A stretch of 64,000 nt of DNA, taken from positions 1 through 64,000 of the forward strand of contig DUMJ01000061.1 in the NCBI GenBank assembly GCA_012839925.1. Direction: 5' to 3'. Position 1 is the first letter of the stretch, and the number at the start of each line of letters is the position of its first letter. The notes beneath the pieces were generated by a model, which was not told where the DNA came from, did not search any database, and saw only the letters and a program-made list of their open reading frames with translations. Of the stretch, positions 8,440 through 16,777 are shown piece after piece. The translations under genes were made by a program, and so were the position numbers. Origin of the DNA: a bacterium. GTDB lineage: Bacteria; DUMJ01.

Positions 8440-9783
8440 CTATAATAAAGGTAGATATGTCTTCAGTTCATAACTTGTTACCTGCTTACGATAATTATCC
8501 CACTCTATCTTTTTATTATCTATAAAGTTTTTAAAGACATGTTCTCCCAGTGTCTTCTTTACCAGTTCACTATTTTCAGTAATCTCTATAGCCTCTATAA
8601 GACTACCAGGAAGATTATCAATTCCTCTTGCTTTTCTTTCCTCTTCAGACATAAAATATACATTTTCTTCTACAGGGTCTGGCAATGGATACTCTTTTTC
8701 TATCCCTTCAAGACCAGCAGATAGTATTACTGCAAATGCCAGGTATGGATTACATGATGGATCAGGAGCTCTATATTCTACTCTTGTGGCTTCTTCTTTT
8801 CCTACTTTATACATGGGAACCCTTATGAGGTCTGATCTGTTTCTGAGAGCCCAGGATATATATACAGGTGCCTCATATCCAGGGACCAGTCTCTTATAAG
8901 AATTTATCCACTGATTTGTTATAAGAGTTATCTCAGGAGCATGTCTCATTAGTCCTGCTATGAAATATTTAGCCATGCTGGATAGATGAAATTTATCATT
9001 TTGATCGAAGAATGCATTATGCCCATTCCCGAACAGGCTCATATGAACATGCATACCTGAACCATTGTAGTTTGAAAAAGGCTTTGGCATGAATGTGGCA
9101 TAAACTCCATTCATATAAGCAGCTTCTTTTACAGCAACCCTGGCAGTCATTACAGCATCAGCCATACTCATAGCATCATCGTATCTGAAGTCTATCTCAT
9201 GCTGAGATGGAGCTCCTTCGTGATGGCTTGATTCTACATCTATACCGAGTTTCTCCAGCATTATAACTGTTTGATGCCTTATATCTATCGCCTCATCCCT
9301 GGGAATTAAATCAAAATATCCTCCAAAGTCAAGAAGTTCAGGCGCAGAGAATGGGGTTTTTATATAAAAATATTCCAGTTCAGGTCCAACATAGAAGTTA
9401 AACCCCATATTTTTAGCCCTCTGTAAAGCCTTTTTGAGGACATTTCTTGGGTCACCCTCGTACGGAGTTCCATTAGGCTCCACTATAGTGGCGAATATCC
9501 TTGCCACCTTTCTCTCTTCAGGTCTCCATGGCAGGACTGTAAAGGTCTCTGGCTCAGGTATAGCCATCATATCGCTCTCATCTATTCTGGTAAAGCCTCT
9601 TATGGCTGAGCCATCAAACCCAAGTCCCTCTTCAAATGCTTTTTTCAGTTCATGCTCAGTAATGGCAAAACTCTTCAGATAGCCAAGAATATCGGTAAAC
9701 CAGACTTCTATAAAGTATATATTATTCTCTTTTACATACTTGAGGATTTCATCCTCAGTATCTGGAAAACTATTTAAAGCCAT
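8440..9783 (-). CDS. glnA: Glutamine synthetase, type I
   Basis: Makes glutamine from glutamate, ammonia and ATP; central to nitrogen assimilation. At 447 residues it fits the shorter GSI-alpha type, which is regulated by feedback and repressors rather than adenylylation. Visible motifs are GFDGSAIRGF (beta-grasp latch region), GPELEYF (metal site), SSHHEGAPSQHEIDF, NYNGSGMHVHMS (ATP site) and RVEYRAPDPSCNPYLAFA. ATG 9783 has a GGAGG site (CCTCC on the + strand). The gene is convergent with the sugar operon. Its own promoter and an overlapping palindrome lie just upstream. The call is firm. Confidence 0.97.
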   Translation of the reverse strand: MALNSFPDTEDEILKYVKENNIYFIEVWFTDILGYLKSFAITEHELKKAFEEGLGFDGSAIRGFTRIDESDMMAIPEPETFTVLPWRPEERKVARIFATIVEPNGTPYEGDPRNVLKKALQRAKNMGFNFYVGPELEYFYIKTPFSAPELLDFGGYFDLIPRDEAIDIRHQTVIMLEKLGIDVESSHHEGAPSQHEIDFRYDDAMSMADAVMTARVAVKEAAYMNGVYATFMPKPFSNYNGSGMHVHMSLFGNGHNAFFDQNDKFHLSSMAKYFIAGLMRHAPEITLITNQWINSYKRLVPGYEAPVYISWALRNRSDLIRVPMYKVGKEEATRVEYRAPDPSCNPYLAFAVILSAGLEGIEKEYPLPDPVEENVYFMSEEERKARGIDNLPGSLIEAIEITENSELVKKTLGEHVFKNFIDNKKIEWDNYRKQVTSYELKTYLPLL

Positions 9784-9801
9784 ACCATCCTCCTATAATA
9801 A

Positions 9802-9831
9802 ATAATTACGGGCTTACTAGCCCGTAATTAT
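9802..9831. promoter_or_regulatory. 30-bp perfect palindrome at the glnA promoter (operator or rplM terminator)
   Basis: Arms of 13 bp (ATAATTACGGGCT and its exact complement) flank a TACT loop. The palindrome overlaps the -10 box of the likely glnA promoter and covers the expected transcription start, the classic place for a repressor operator. It could also serve as the terminator of rplM; the T-tract after it on the - strand is weak (TTATTATAGG). Which role applies cannot be decided from sequence. Confidence 0.6.
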
Positions 9832-9855
9832 ACCACGAGGAATATGGACAGACAA
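9827..9855 (-). promoter_or_regulatory. Promoter of glnA
   Basis: On the - strand: -35 TTGTCT (9850-9855), 17-base spacer, -10 TATAAT (9827-9832) preceded by an extended-10 TGG. Transcription should start near 9820, inside the palindrome, leaving a leader of roughly 35 bases before the glnA start codon. Confidence 0.65.
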
Positions 9856-9870
9856 GTTAGAATCTAAAAA

Positions 9871-10299
9871 TTAAAACTCAAGAAGCTCAGGTTGTTGAGC
9901 CTTGTGAGGATGTTCACCACCAGTGTATATTTTTAGCTTTTTAAATTGCATCTCTCCCAGGGAATTATGAGGAAGCATACCCCTGACCGCATGTTCTATA
10001 GCCTTACTCGGGTCCTCTTCCATAAATTCTCTGAGAGACTTTACCTTTAATCCACCTGGATATAGGGTATGACGATAGTACAGCTTATCTGTATATTTCT
10101 TACCTGTAACTTTCACCTTGTCTGCGTTAATAACTATAACAAAATCTCCAGTATCTACGCTTGGAGAGAAATATACCTTATGTTTACCTCTCAGTATACT
10201 GGCGATCTTACTTGCCAATCTACCCAGAGGTTTATCTGTAGCATCTATCACATACCATTTACGTTCAACTTCTTCTTTTTTTGGTAAATATGTCTTCAT
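9871..10299 (-). CDS. rplM: 50S ribosomal protein L13
   Basis: A 142-residue L13 of normal length with the family motifs [43 protein letters not shown] and [13 protein letters not shown]. It is an early-assembly 23S rRNA-binding protein of the large subunit. ATG 10299 is preceded by GGAGG (CCTCC at 10312-10316 on the + strand), at a rather long spacing, and by a good promoter. In almost all bacteria rpsI (S9) follows directly; here the next gene is glnA, so rpsI has been moved elsewhere. Confidence 0.97.
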   Translation of the reverse strand: MKTYLPKKEEVERKWYVIDATDKPLGRLASKIASILRGKHKVYFSPSVDTGDFVIVINADKVKVTGKKYTDKLYYRHTLYPGGLKVKSLREFMEEDPSKAIEHAVRGMLPHNSLGEMQFKKLKIYTGGEHPHKAQQPELLEF

Positions 10300-10332
10300 A
10301 GTGAATTCTAGCCTCCATATCTCACATAATTC

Positions 10333-10360
10333 TCTATAATAGTATACATATTCTCGTCAA
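10333..10360 (-). promoter_or_regulatory. Promoter of rplM
   Basis: On the - strand: -35 TTGACG (10355-10360), 16-base spacer, -10 TATAGA (10333-10338). It lies in the gap between the split diguanylate cyclase gene and rplM. Confidence 0.55.
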
Positions 10361-10364
10361 AAAA

Positions 10365-10910
10365 TCAAGCCTTGTTTTTGTTCTCCTTCATTCCGTACAT
10401 TTCTTTATCTGCTAGGTTAATTAATTCGTCTGCATCATCTGCATCATCCGGGTAGCAGGCAATACCGTAACTGAAACTTACAGGTATCTCTTCCATATAA
10501 AAGTCTTCTTCATGAAAACTATTGTACAGCCTCTGGACGATGTGCTTAGCCTCCTCTTTATCTGCATCAACAAGTATGAGACAGAACTCATCCCCTCCAT
10601 ACCTAGCCACTATATCTCCCCTTCTAAGCTTATCCCTGAACCACTTTGCTATATTGTGCAAGACTTCATCTCCCTTTTTATGTCCTAAAAAGTCATTAAC
10701 TGATTTGAATTTGTCCAGGTCTATAAAGACTAGTGAGAATTTTATCCCAGAGTTGATAAGATACTCTACATACTCCTCCATATATCTTCTGTTGGGTATA
10801 CTAGTAAGATCATCTGTATATGATATCTTCTGAGCTGTTTTTCTTGCTGAATCAAGGGCAGTCTCTCTTTCTTTGATCTTGGAGACCATCTTACTAGAAA
10901 CTCCTGGCAA
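10365..10910 (-). CDS. Diguanylate cyclase GGDEF domain (3' part of frameshifted gene)
   Basis: Encodes the catalytic half of a membrane diguanylate cyclase, which makes c-di-GMP from two GTP. It contains the end of a HAMP domain (SKMVSKIKERETAL), a short linker helix and a complete GGDEF domain: signature GGDEF at residues 105-109 and inhibitory-site RxxD (RRGD) at 96-99, so the domain looks catalytically competent. The frame has only a TTG (10910) without a ribosome site. It is better read as the continuation of the overlapping upstream gene (10894-11844), from which one extra base separates it. The frameshift may be a sequencing error, a real mutation or programmed. Confidence 0.85.
   Translation of the reverse strand: MPGVSSKMVSKIKERETALDSARKTAQKISYTDDLTSIPNRRYMEEYVEYLINSGIKFSLVFIDLDKFKSVNDFLGHKKGDEVLHNIAKWFRDKLRRGDIVARYGGDEFCLILVDADKEEAKHIVQRLYNSFHEEDFYMEEIPVSFSYGIACYPDDADDADELINLADKEMYGMKENKNKA
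10889..10905 (-). other. Frameshift site in the diguanylate cyclase gene
   Basis: The - strand reads AGG AGT TTC TAG TAAG. Dropping one T after TTC gives R-S-F-S-K-M-V-S, a perfect HAMP continuation from LARSF to SKMVSKIKERE. The AGGAG just before the stop resembles the internal Shine-Dalgarno of the prfB +1 frameshift site, though UUC to UCU re-pairing would be poor. Confidence 0.7.
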
Positions 10911-11844
10911 GGCTTGCTATCTCATCATTACCAGATATGTCCAGATATATATCGTATCTTCCACTGGATATCTCTTCTACATCCGTTCTAAATATGTCTA
11001 ATGGTTTGAATATTCTTGATATAAAAAATCTGCTCATTAAGATAGATATAATAAGTCCAGCTATAATAAAAGAGATCGTATGGGTAAGAAATGTGCGATG
11101 CATCCTGTTAGGAGTATCGTCCAGCTTGTACATATAAAAATTTCCTAAAAGTTTATCATCTTCTACTACGGGTATATTCACTATTACATATCCGTTATGA
11201 TATTTAAAAGTTTTTTTATCTTCAAAAGATATCTCACCAAGACTAGATTCGGTGCTGTATTTTTTAAACTGTGTGGAAAGAATGATATCAACCTGTAAGA
11301 TATCCTTCCAGTTTTTTAGGACATCTTCATCAATAACTTTACCAAAGATCAGGAATGCACCATAGAATTCCTTACCTTTGCTATCAAAAACGCCAGAGGA
11401 AGAGTATAATACTAACCCTTCATTAGAGAGATAGAATTCTGTCTTTCCTGATCTATCGTCAGGGATTATCTCATTCAGCTTTGTCTCTATGGAAGAGTCA
11501 TTTATTATTATCTCCCCATCATCCTTAATAAGAACAACCAGGTCATATCCAAAATGTTCCTTTACCCAGGGAGATAGGTTCTCTTTTAGCCATTCTATAT
11601 CTCTCTTTTTTACCCCGAATTCTCCCATATCTTCCCAGAATGCGTAGTCTCTGACGCTAATAGATAATTGCTCCTTTTCTTTCTCTATAAGGGATGAGAA
11701 TGCTGTTTCGATACTGTTTGCACGTGTAGCTATACTGTCCTCCAGTAATCTATTTGATGCGTATGATATGATTTGGCTAAAAAGAAGAGAAAATCCTATC
11801 AGGACTATACTTAACATAATAAATATTTTTGTCTTTAATAGCAT
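10894..11844 (-). CDS. Sensor half of membrane diguanylate cyclase (CHASE4-like + HAMP), 5' part of frameshifted gene
   Basis: A 316-residue sensor module. The first transmembrane helix is at about residues 6-28, followed by an extracytoplasmic domain of about 220 residues resembling CHASE4 (NSIETAFSSLIEKEKEQLSISVRDYAFWEDM), a second helix at about 250-275, and a HAMP domain that stops after NDEIASLARSF. The stop codon falls inside HAMP helix 2, and the missing remainder plus GGDEF is encoded one frame over at 10365-10910. A start at ATG 11844 is supported by AAGGAGAGG. The fused protein would couple an external signal to c-di-GMP synthesis. It is transcribed divergently from the ABC importer. 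Confidence 0.85.
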   Translation of the reverse strand: MLLKTKIFIMLSIVLIGFSLLFSQIISYASNRLLEDSIATRANSIETAFSSLIEKEKEQLSISVRDYAFWEDMGEFGVKKRDIEWLKENLSPWVKEHFGYDLVVLIKDDGEIIINDSSIETKLNEIIPDDRSGKTEFYLSNEGLVLYSSSGVFDSKGKEFYGAFLIFGKVIDEDVLKNWKDILQVDIILSTQFKKYSTESSLGEISFEDKKTFKYHNGYVIVNIPVVEDDKLLGNFYMYKLDDTPNRMHRTFLTHTISFIIAGLIISILMSRFFISRIFKPLDIFRTDVEEISSGRYDIYLDISGNDEIASLARSF

Positions 11845-11908
11845 AGCACCTCTCCTTCCATATCAACATTAATATCCCTTATAGGAGAACTGAAGAATGA
11901 TGTTAAAC

Positions 11909-11937
11909 ATTATATAGAGTATTCTGGCAATTTACAA
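11909..11937 (-). promoter_or_regulatory. Promoter of the diguanylate cyclase gene
   Basis: On the - strand: -35 TTGTAA (11932-11937), 17-base spacer, -10 TATAAT (11909-11914). It lies back to back with the ABC importer promoter in the 204-base divergent gap, which holds no gene. Confidence 0.6.
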
Positions 11938-11965
11938 TATATTTCGACATTGTTTCGATATTTGC

Positions 11966-11994
11966 TTGCACAATCTTTATACCTGTGGTATATA
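11966..11994 (+). promoter_or_regulatory. Promoter of the BMP-family ABC importer operon
   Basis: -35 TTGCAC (11966-11971), 17-base spacer, -10 TATATA (11989-11994), 55 bases upstream of the ATPase gene. Confidence 0.6.
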
Positions 11995-12048
11995 TCTCTA
12001 GGCTTTAGAAAATTAGGGATTTTATTTTAGAAGAGGCGTAGTTGGACG

Positions 12049-13566
12049 ATGGGAAAAGTTATTCAGATGAAGGGAATTGTTAAGAGTTTTGGTAATATAA
12101 TTGCTAACAATAGGGTAGACTTTGACCTCAGAGAGGGAGAGATACATGGATTGCTGGGTGAGAATGGGGCTGGTAAGACTACTCTGATGAATATTTTATA
12201 TGGTTTATACTCACCAGATGCTGGAGAGATTTACATAGATGGTAACAGGGTAGATATAAAATCTCCATCCGATGCTATAAACTTTGGTATAAGTATGGTC
12301 CATCAAAACTTTAAGCTTATACAATCCCATACAGTGGTGGAGAATGTTGCCCTTGGTTTAAAAGGTACAGGTTTTTTCTTTCCTGCCAGGACAGTAGAGA
12401 GAAGGATCAGAGAATTTTCACAGAAGTACGGCTTTAAAATCGATCCGCATACTCCAGTGTGGCAGCTTTCTGCTGGAGAAAAACAGAGGGTAGAAATAGT
12501 AAAGGCTTTCTGCCGTAATGCAAAAGTGTTTATACTTGATGAGCCCACTTCTATGCTTACCCCTGCTGAAACCGGAGAACTATTTAAGCTTTTGAGATTG
12601 CTGAGGGTCGAGGGGAAATCGATCATACTTATTACCCATAAACTCGACGAGGTTTTAGAAGTGTGTGACAGAATCACTGTTTTAAGGGGTGGCAAAAAGA
12701 TAAAAACTGTGGATATTAATGAGGTTAATAAGAAAGACCTTGCCAGTATGATGTTTGATCAGGAGATAAGTTTCTTGGGGAGAGAGAATCGTATGAGAAA
12801 AGTTGATAAGGATATTATCCTGGAGATAAAAAATATTTCTGTCCTTAGTGATAAAAATCTCCTAGCTGTTAAAGATGTTTCGTTTAATATTCATAGGGGA
12901 GAAATCTTTGGAATAGCAGGTGTAGCCGGGAATGGGCAGAAAGAACTTGTAGAAGCAATAACCGGTTTAAGAAGGACTGTTAATGGAAATATCTACATCC
13001 TGGGTAGAGATGTGACCAATGTGGGACCAAGGGAGATACTGGATAAAGGAGTGGCTCATGTCCCTGAAGAGAGGATCAGGATGGGGGTAGTTCCTTCTAT
13101 GAGTTTAGAAGAAAATTTTATCCTTCGAAGCTATAACAAGGAGCCATTTTCTGATGGATTATTTCTCAGATACGATGTGATTTCTAACCATGCTAAAGAA
13201 TTAATCTCCAGATATAAAATATCTGCCCTGGATGAGAAGTCTCCTGCCATCACTCTTTCTGGAGGTAATATACAGAAGTTAATCCTGGCTAGAGAACTGA
13301 CTATCTCACCTGTGCTTATAGTAGCATCTCATCCTACCCAGGGGTTGGATATGAAGTCCATCCAGCAGATACATGAATTGCTTTTAAAACAGAAAGAAGA
13401 TGGATGTGCTGTACTCTTAATTTCTGAAGATATCCAGGAACTGTTATCTCTAAGTGACAGGATAGCAGTGATGTTTGATGGGAGGATTAGCGGTATAAGA
13501 AATACTGATGAAACTACAATAGAAGAGATAGGGATGTTAATGGTAGGAGGTGGAGACAGGGTATAA
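12049..13566 (+). CDS. ABC importer ATP-binding protein, double-domain (nucleoside/sugar, BMP type)
   Basis: A 505-residue fused ATPase with two ABC domains, as in nucleoside and simple-sugar importers. Domain 1 has Walker A GENGAGKTT, signature LSAGEKQRV and Walker B VFILDEPTSML. Domain 2 has the degenerate Walker A GVAGNGQKE typical of this family and signature LSGGNIQKL, so ATP use is probably asymmetric. It energises the two permeases that follow. ATG 12049 has only a distant GAAGAGG site, and the gene starts a four-gene operon from the promoter at 11966-11994. The substrate class is inferred from the BMP-family binding protein at the operon's end. Confidence 0.92.
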   Translation: MGKVIQMKGIVKSFGNIIANNRVDFDLREGEIHGLLGENGAGKTTLMNILYGLYSPDAGEIYIDGNRVDIKSPSDAINFGISMVHQNFKLIQSHTVVENVALGLKGTGFFFPARTVERRIREFSQKYGFKIDPHTPVWQLSAGEKQRVEIVKAFCRNAKVFILDEPTSMLTPAETGELFKLLRLLRVEGKSIILITHKLDEVLEVCDRITVLRGGKKIKTVDINEVNKKDLASMMFDQEISFLGRENRMRKVDKDIILEIKNISVLSDKNLLAVKDVSFNIHRGEIFGIAGVAGNGQKELVEAITGLRRTVNGNIYILGRDVTNVGPREILDKGVAHVPEERIRMGVVPSMSLEENFILRSYNKEPFSDGLFLRYDVISNHAKELISRYKISALDEKSPAITLSGGNIQKLILARELTISPVLIVASHPTQGLDMKSIQQIHELLLKQKEDGCAVLLISEDIQELLSLSDRIAVMFDGRISGIRNTDETTIEEIGMLMVGGGDRV

Positions 13567-13567
13567 T

Positions 13568-14602
13568 ATGTCAAAAAATATATGGGTTTCTTTTTCAGTA
13601 ATAGTACCGGGAGTCCTGGCTATATATCTGATTTCTGGCGTCAGACCTGACATTATCTTTAAAAGTATAATTGTTTCTGCCTTTGGTAGTATATATGGTA
13701 TTACGGAAACACTGACTAAATCTATTCCCCTAATGCTCTGCGGTATAGGTTTGTCTGCAGCTTTTAAATCATCGATCTGGAACATAGGAGCTGAAGGACA
13801 GCTACTGATGGGAGCTGTGGGTGCTACCTGGATAGCATTATACGTAATACCCAATGCACCCAGATTAATTTTGTTAACAGTTATGTTCTTGTCTGGTGCG
13901 ATATTTGGTGCTCTGTGGGCATTTGTTCCAGCCATTTTGAAGATAAAGTTTAATCTCAATGAAATTATAATATCTCTTATGATGAACTATATAGCGATAG
14001 AATTTGTGAACTATCTGGTGTATGGTCCATGGAGAAGTCCTTTTGAATGGGGATTTCCTTATTCAACTAAATTCCCATTGAATGCCCAAATACCGAGATT
14101 TCTGGATACCAGAATTCATTATCCGACACTTTTACTGGCGCTATTCCTTGCTGTTTTCGTTCATATTCTGTTAAAGAGGTCTAAACTTGGATACGAGATA
14201 AAAGTTATAGGTGAAAATATGGAGGCAGCTAAATACGCTGGTTTAAATATTTCCAGGATTATTGTGGTGATACTACTTTTAAGTGGAGGTTTAGCAGGAT
14301 TAGCTGGGGTTGGAGAAGTTGCAGGAATACATCACAGGCTCAGGGTTGCAAGTGGTATTTCTCCCGGTTATGGCTATACCGCTATTATAGTTGCCTGGCT
14401 GGGTAAATTAAACCCTCTACTTATTATACCAGTATCTCTCCTGTTTGGAGGACTTCTTGTAGGAGGGGATTCCATCCAGGTTTCTCTAGGGTTGCCAGGA
14501 GCAACTATAAATTTTATAAATGGATTGGTGCTTATATTTGTAATGGCTCAGGGTTTCTCCAATAACAGGATATTCATAAAGAAGGGAAGAAATAGAGTAT
14601 GA
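13568..14602 (+). CDS. ABC importer permease, BMP/nucleoside type (first)
   Basis: About 344 residues with roughly ten hydrophobic helices. It carries NIGAEGQLLMGAVGA and NLNEIIISLMMNYIAIEFVNYL, typical of the YufP/NupP-like inner-membrane permeases of the BPD_transp_2 family. ATG 13568 directly follows the ATPase stop codon; an earlier in-frame GTG (13550) overlaps the ATPase and adds six residues, so the start is uncertain. It forms the channel with the next gene. Confidence 0.9.
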   Translation: MSKNIWVSFSVIVPGVLAIYLISGVRPDIIFKSIIVSAFGSIYGITETLTKSIPLMLCGIGLSAAFKSSIWNIGAEGQLLMGAVGATWIALYVIPNAPRLILLTVMFLSGAIFGALWAFVPAILKIKFNLNEIIISLMMNYIAIEFVNYLVYGPWRSPFEWGFPYSTKFPLNAQIPRFLDTRIHYPTLLLALFLAVFVHILLKRSKLGYEIKVIGENMEAAKYAGLNISRIIVVILLLSGGLAGLAGVGEVAGIHHRLRVASGISPGYGYTAIIVAWLGKLNPLLIIPVSLLFGGLLVGGDSIQVSLGLPGATINFINGLVLIFVMAQGFSNNRIFIKKGRNRV

Positions 14603-15522
14603 ATTTAATAGTAGACATCTTAAGGGCTGCTATTCCAGCTGGAACACCTCTTTTACTGGGAACTTTAGGAGAGATATATGTAGAGCGCTCAGGTATCTTA
14701 AATCTTGGTGTAGAGGGGATTATGATTATGGGAGCCGTAACCGCTTTTGGAGTAACAACTTTGACTTCCAATGTATGGTTAGGTATTTTTGCTTCTACTA
14801 TAACTGGTGGGATGATGGCTCTTATCCATGCTTTTGATTGTGTCACATTAAAAGCCAACCAAACTCTTTCTGGCTTAGCCCTTACCATGCTGGGGTCAGG
14901 ATTGAGTGGTCTTATAGGCAAGAGATATATCGGGATGCCTCTCTCTTCCAAATTACAGAATGTCCCACTGAAAGGTTTAGTAAATATACCTGTGATAGGT
15001 CCTGTGTTATTTGATCAGGACCCGCTGGTTTATATCTCTTATATACTGGCTTTTCTTTTCTGGTTCTTTCTCTTTAATACTAGATTTGGTATTACTCTCA
15101 GGAGTGTAGGAGAAAGTCCTGAAGTGGCAGATTCTGCTGGAATAAATATCCCTGCGATTCAATATTTTGCTGTATTTTTAGGAGGAATAATGTCCGGTCT
15201 TGGAGGTGCTTATCTTTCAGTAGCCTACGCTCCAGTCTGGATAGAAGGTATGACTGCAGGTACGGGATGGATTGTGCTGGCAATTACTATATTCTCTTTA
15301 TGGAGACCAGAGAGGGCTATACTTGGTTCTTATCTTTTTGGAGGGGTACGGGTATTACAGTACAGGCTTCAACCACTTGGGATATCCCCCAATATACTTA
15401 ATATGATGCCGTTTGTCTTTACTATACTTGTATTGATGATTGCATCTAGAGAGATCTCAAAGAAGAGGATAGGTGCTCCAGCCAGTTTAGGAGTTTCTTA
15501 TCAGAGAGAAAAAACACTTTAG
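14599..15522 (+). CDS. ABC importer permease, BMP/nucleoside type (second)
   Basis: A 307-residue polytopic permease of the same family as its upstream partner, of the shorter NupQ/YufQ type. The markers are ERSGILNLGVEGIMIMGAVTAFG near the N-terminus and FGITLRSVGESPEVADSAGI in the cytoplasmic loop that contacts the ATPase. It overlaps the preceding stop codon (ATGA) and ends 15 bases before the binding-protein gene. Confidence 0.9.
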   Translation: MNLIVDILRAAIPAGTPLLLGTLGEIYVERSGILNLGVEGIMIMGAVTAFGVTTLTSNVWLGIFASTITGGMMALIHAFDCVTLKANQTLSGLALTMLGSGLSGLIGKRYIGMPLSSKLQNVPLKGLVNIPVIGPVLFDQDPLVYISYILAFLFWFFLFNTRFGITLRSVGESPEVADSAGINIPAIQYFAVFLGGIMSGLGGAYLSVAYAPVWIEGMTAGTGWIVLAITIFSLWRPERAILGSYLFGGVRVLQYRLQPLGISPNILNMMPFVFTILVLMIASREISKKRIGAPASLGVSYQREKTL

Positions 15523-15537
15523 AAGGAGGTTTGATAT

Positions 15538-16719
15538 ATGAAGGGTAAGTTTTTAGTAACTTTAAGTTTACTCCTGGCGTTATTACTTCTCTTAAATCTG
15601 CCATATTGTATTGGCGCAGAGAAGAAATTGAGAGTAGCGTTTATCTATGTGGGTCCCATAGGGGATTATGGATGGAGTTATGCTCACGAAGTAGCCAGAC
15701 AGTACCTCATTAAGAAGCTTCCATGGATTGAAGTTCTACCACCTGCAGAGGCGGTGCCAGAATCTGATGCGGTAAGATTTATAGATAGATTTGTAAAAGA
15801 AGAGAAGGCAGATGTTATTTTTACTACCAGTTTTGGATATATGGATGCAACTGTCGAAGCCAGTAAAAAATATCCAGACAGAATATTCTTCCACTGTTCT
15901 GGATATGAAAGAAATAAAAATCTCGGAACTTATTTTGCTGAACTCTATCAGATTTACTATTTGAATGGACTTATGGCTGGAGCTCTTACGAAGACAAATA
16001 AAGTTGGTTATGTGGCAGCTCATCCTACTCCTGAGGTTATAAGACATATTAATGCCTTTGCTCTAGGTGTTTATGAGGTAAATCCTAAAGCGACCGTAGA
16101 TGTGAGATGGCTCTTCTCCTGGTATGACCCATCCAAAGCCCGAATGGCTGCTGAAAGCTTGATATCTGATGGTTGTGATGCATTAGCTTTTACTGAAGAT
16201 AGTCCGACAGTGATAACAGTAGGCGAAGAATATACTAAAAAGGGTAAACAAATTTATACCTTCAGTCATTACAGTCCAATGCAGAGGTATGGTCCAAATA
16301 CCTGTGTCAGTGGACAACTGGTGCATTGGGAGGCAATATACAAAGATATCCTGGAGAAGATAAGAAAAGGTGTCTATAAAAATACCAATCTGGAGGATGT
16401 AGATTACTGGTGGTTGTTAAAGGAAAAGGCTGTAGAGCTCGGTGGAGAGGTTGGAGTTCCTGTCAATCCTAAATTTGTGCCTGCTCTTAAAGAGAAGAAG
16501 ATTACAGATCAGGCATTTGGCAGGATAAATGTATATGACCTTGTAATGAAGAGGCTGGCTCAGATGAAATCCAATCCTGAAAAATTTGATCCATTTACAG
16601 GACCGATAAAAGACCAATCAGGAAAAGTCAGAATAGAAACAGGTAGAAGGGCTACTCACGATGAGCTCTGGACTATGGACTGGTTTGTTCCAAATGTTAT
16701 AGCCAAGATACCTAAATAG
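15538..16719 (+). CDS. BMP family substrate-binding protein of the ABC importer
   Basis: A 393-residue extracytoplasmic binding protein of the Bmp/Med/PnrA family, whose known members bind purine nucleosides or related ligands. It starts with a signal peptide (hydrophobic core at about residues 4-24). A Cys follows at about residue 23 (LPYC), but the lipobox is not canonical, so lipidation is uncertain. The mature part begins KLRVAFIYVGPIGDYGWSYAHE, the typical first strand and loop. A clear AAGGAGG site precedes ATG 15538. It is the last gene of the importer operon and is followed by a convergent terminator. Ligand unknown. Confidence 0.9.
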   Translation: MKGKFLVTLSLLLALLLLLNLPYCIGAEKKLRVAFIYVGPIGDYGWSYAHEVARQYLIKKLPWIEVLPPAEAVPESDAVRFIDRFVKEEKADVIFTTSFGYMDATVEASKKYPDRIFFHCSGYERNKNLGTYFAELYQIYYLNGLMAGALTKTNKVGYVAAHPTPEVIRHINAFALGVYEVNPKATVDVRWLFSWYDPSKARMAAESLISDGCDALAFTEDSPTVITVGEEYTKKGKQIYTFSHYSPMQRYGPNTCVSGQLVHWEAIYKDILEKIRKGVYKNTNLEDVDYWWLLKEKAVELGGEVGVPVNPKFVPALKEKKITDQAFGRINVYDLVMKRLAQMKSNPEKFDPFTGPIKDQSGKVRIETGRRATHDELWTMDWFVPNVIAKIPK

Positions 16720-16743
16720 ACTCTCATCAGATAATTCTCAAGT

Positions 16744-16777
16744 AAGGGGTAGGAGGACTTTGTATCTTCTATCCCTT
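16744..16777. terminator. Bidirectional terminator between BMP operon and dGTPase gene
   Basis: AAGGGGTAGGAGG pairs with TCTTCTATCCCTT (13 bp including three G-T pairs, eight-base loop), followed on the + strand by TATCTTTTC. The stem runs a few bases into the end of the convergent dGTPase gene. Confidence 0.6.

Noticed and set aside
10894..10910. Treating the GGDEF half as an independent gene starting at TTG 10910
   Set aside because: No ribosome site, and its first residues complete the interrupted HAMP domain. A frameshifted single gene explains both halves.
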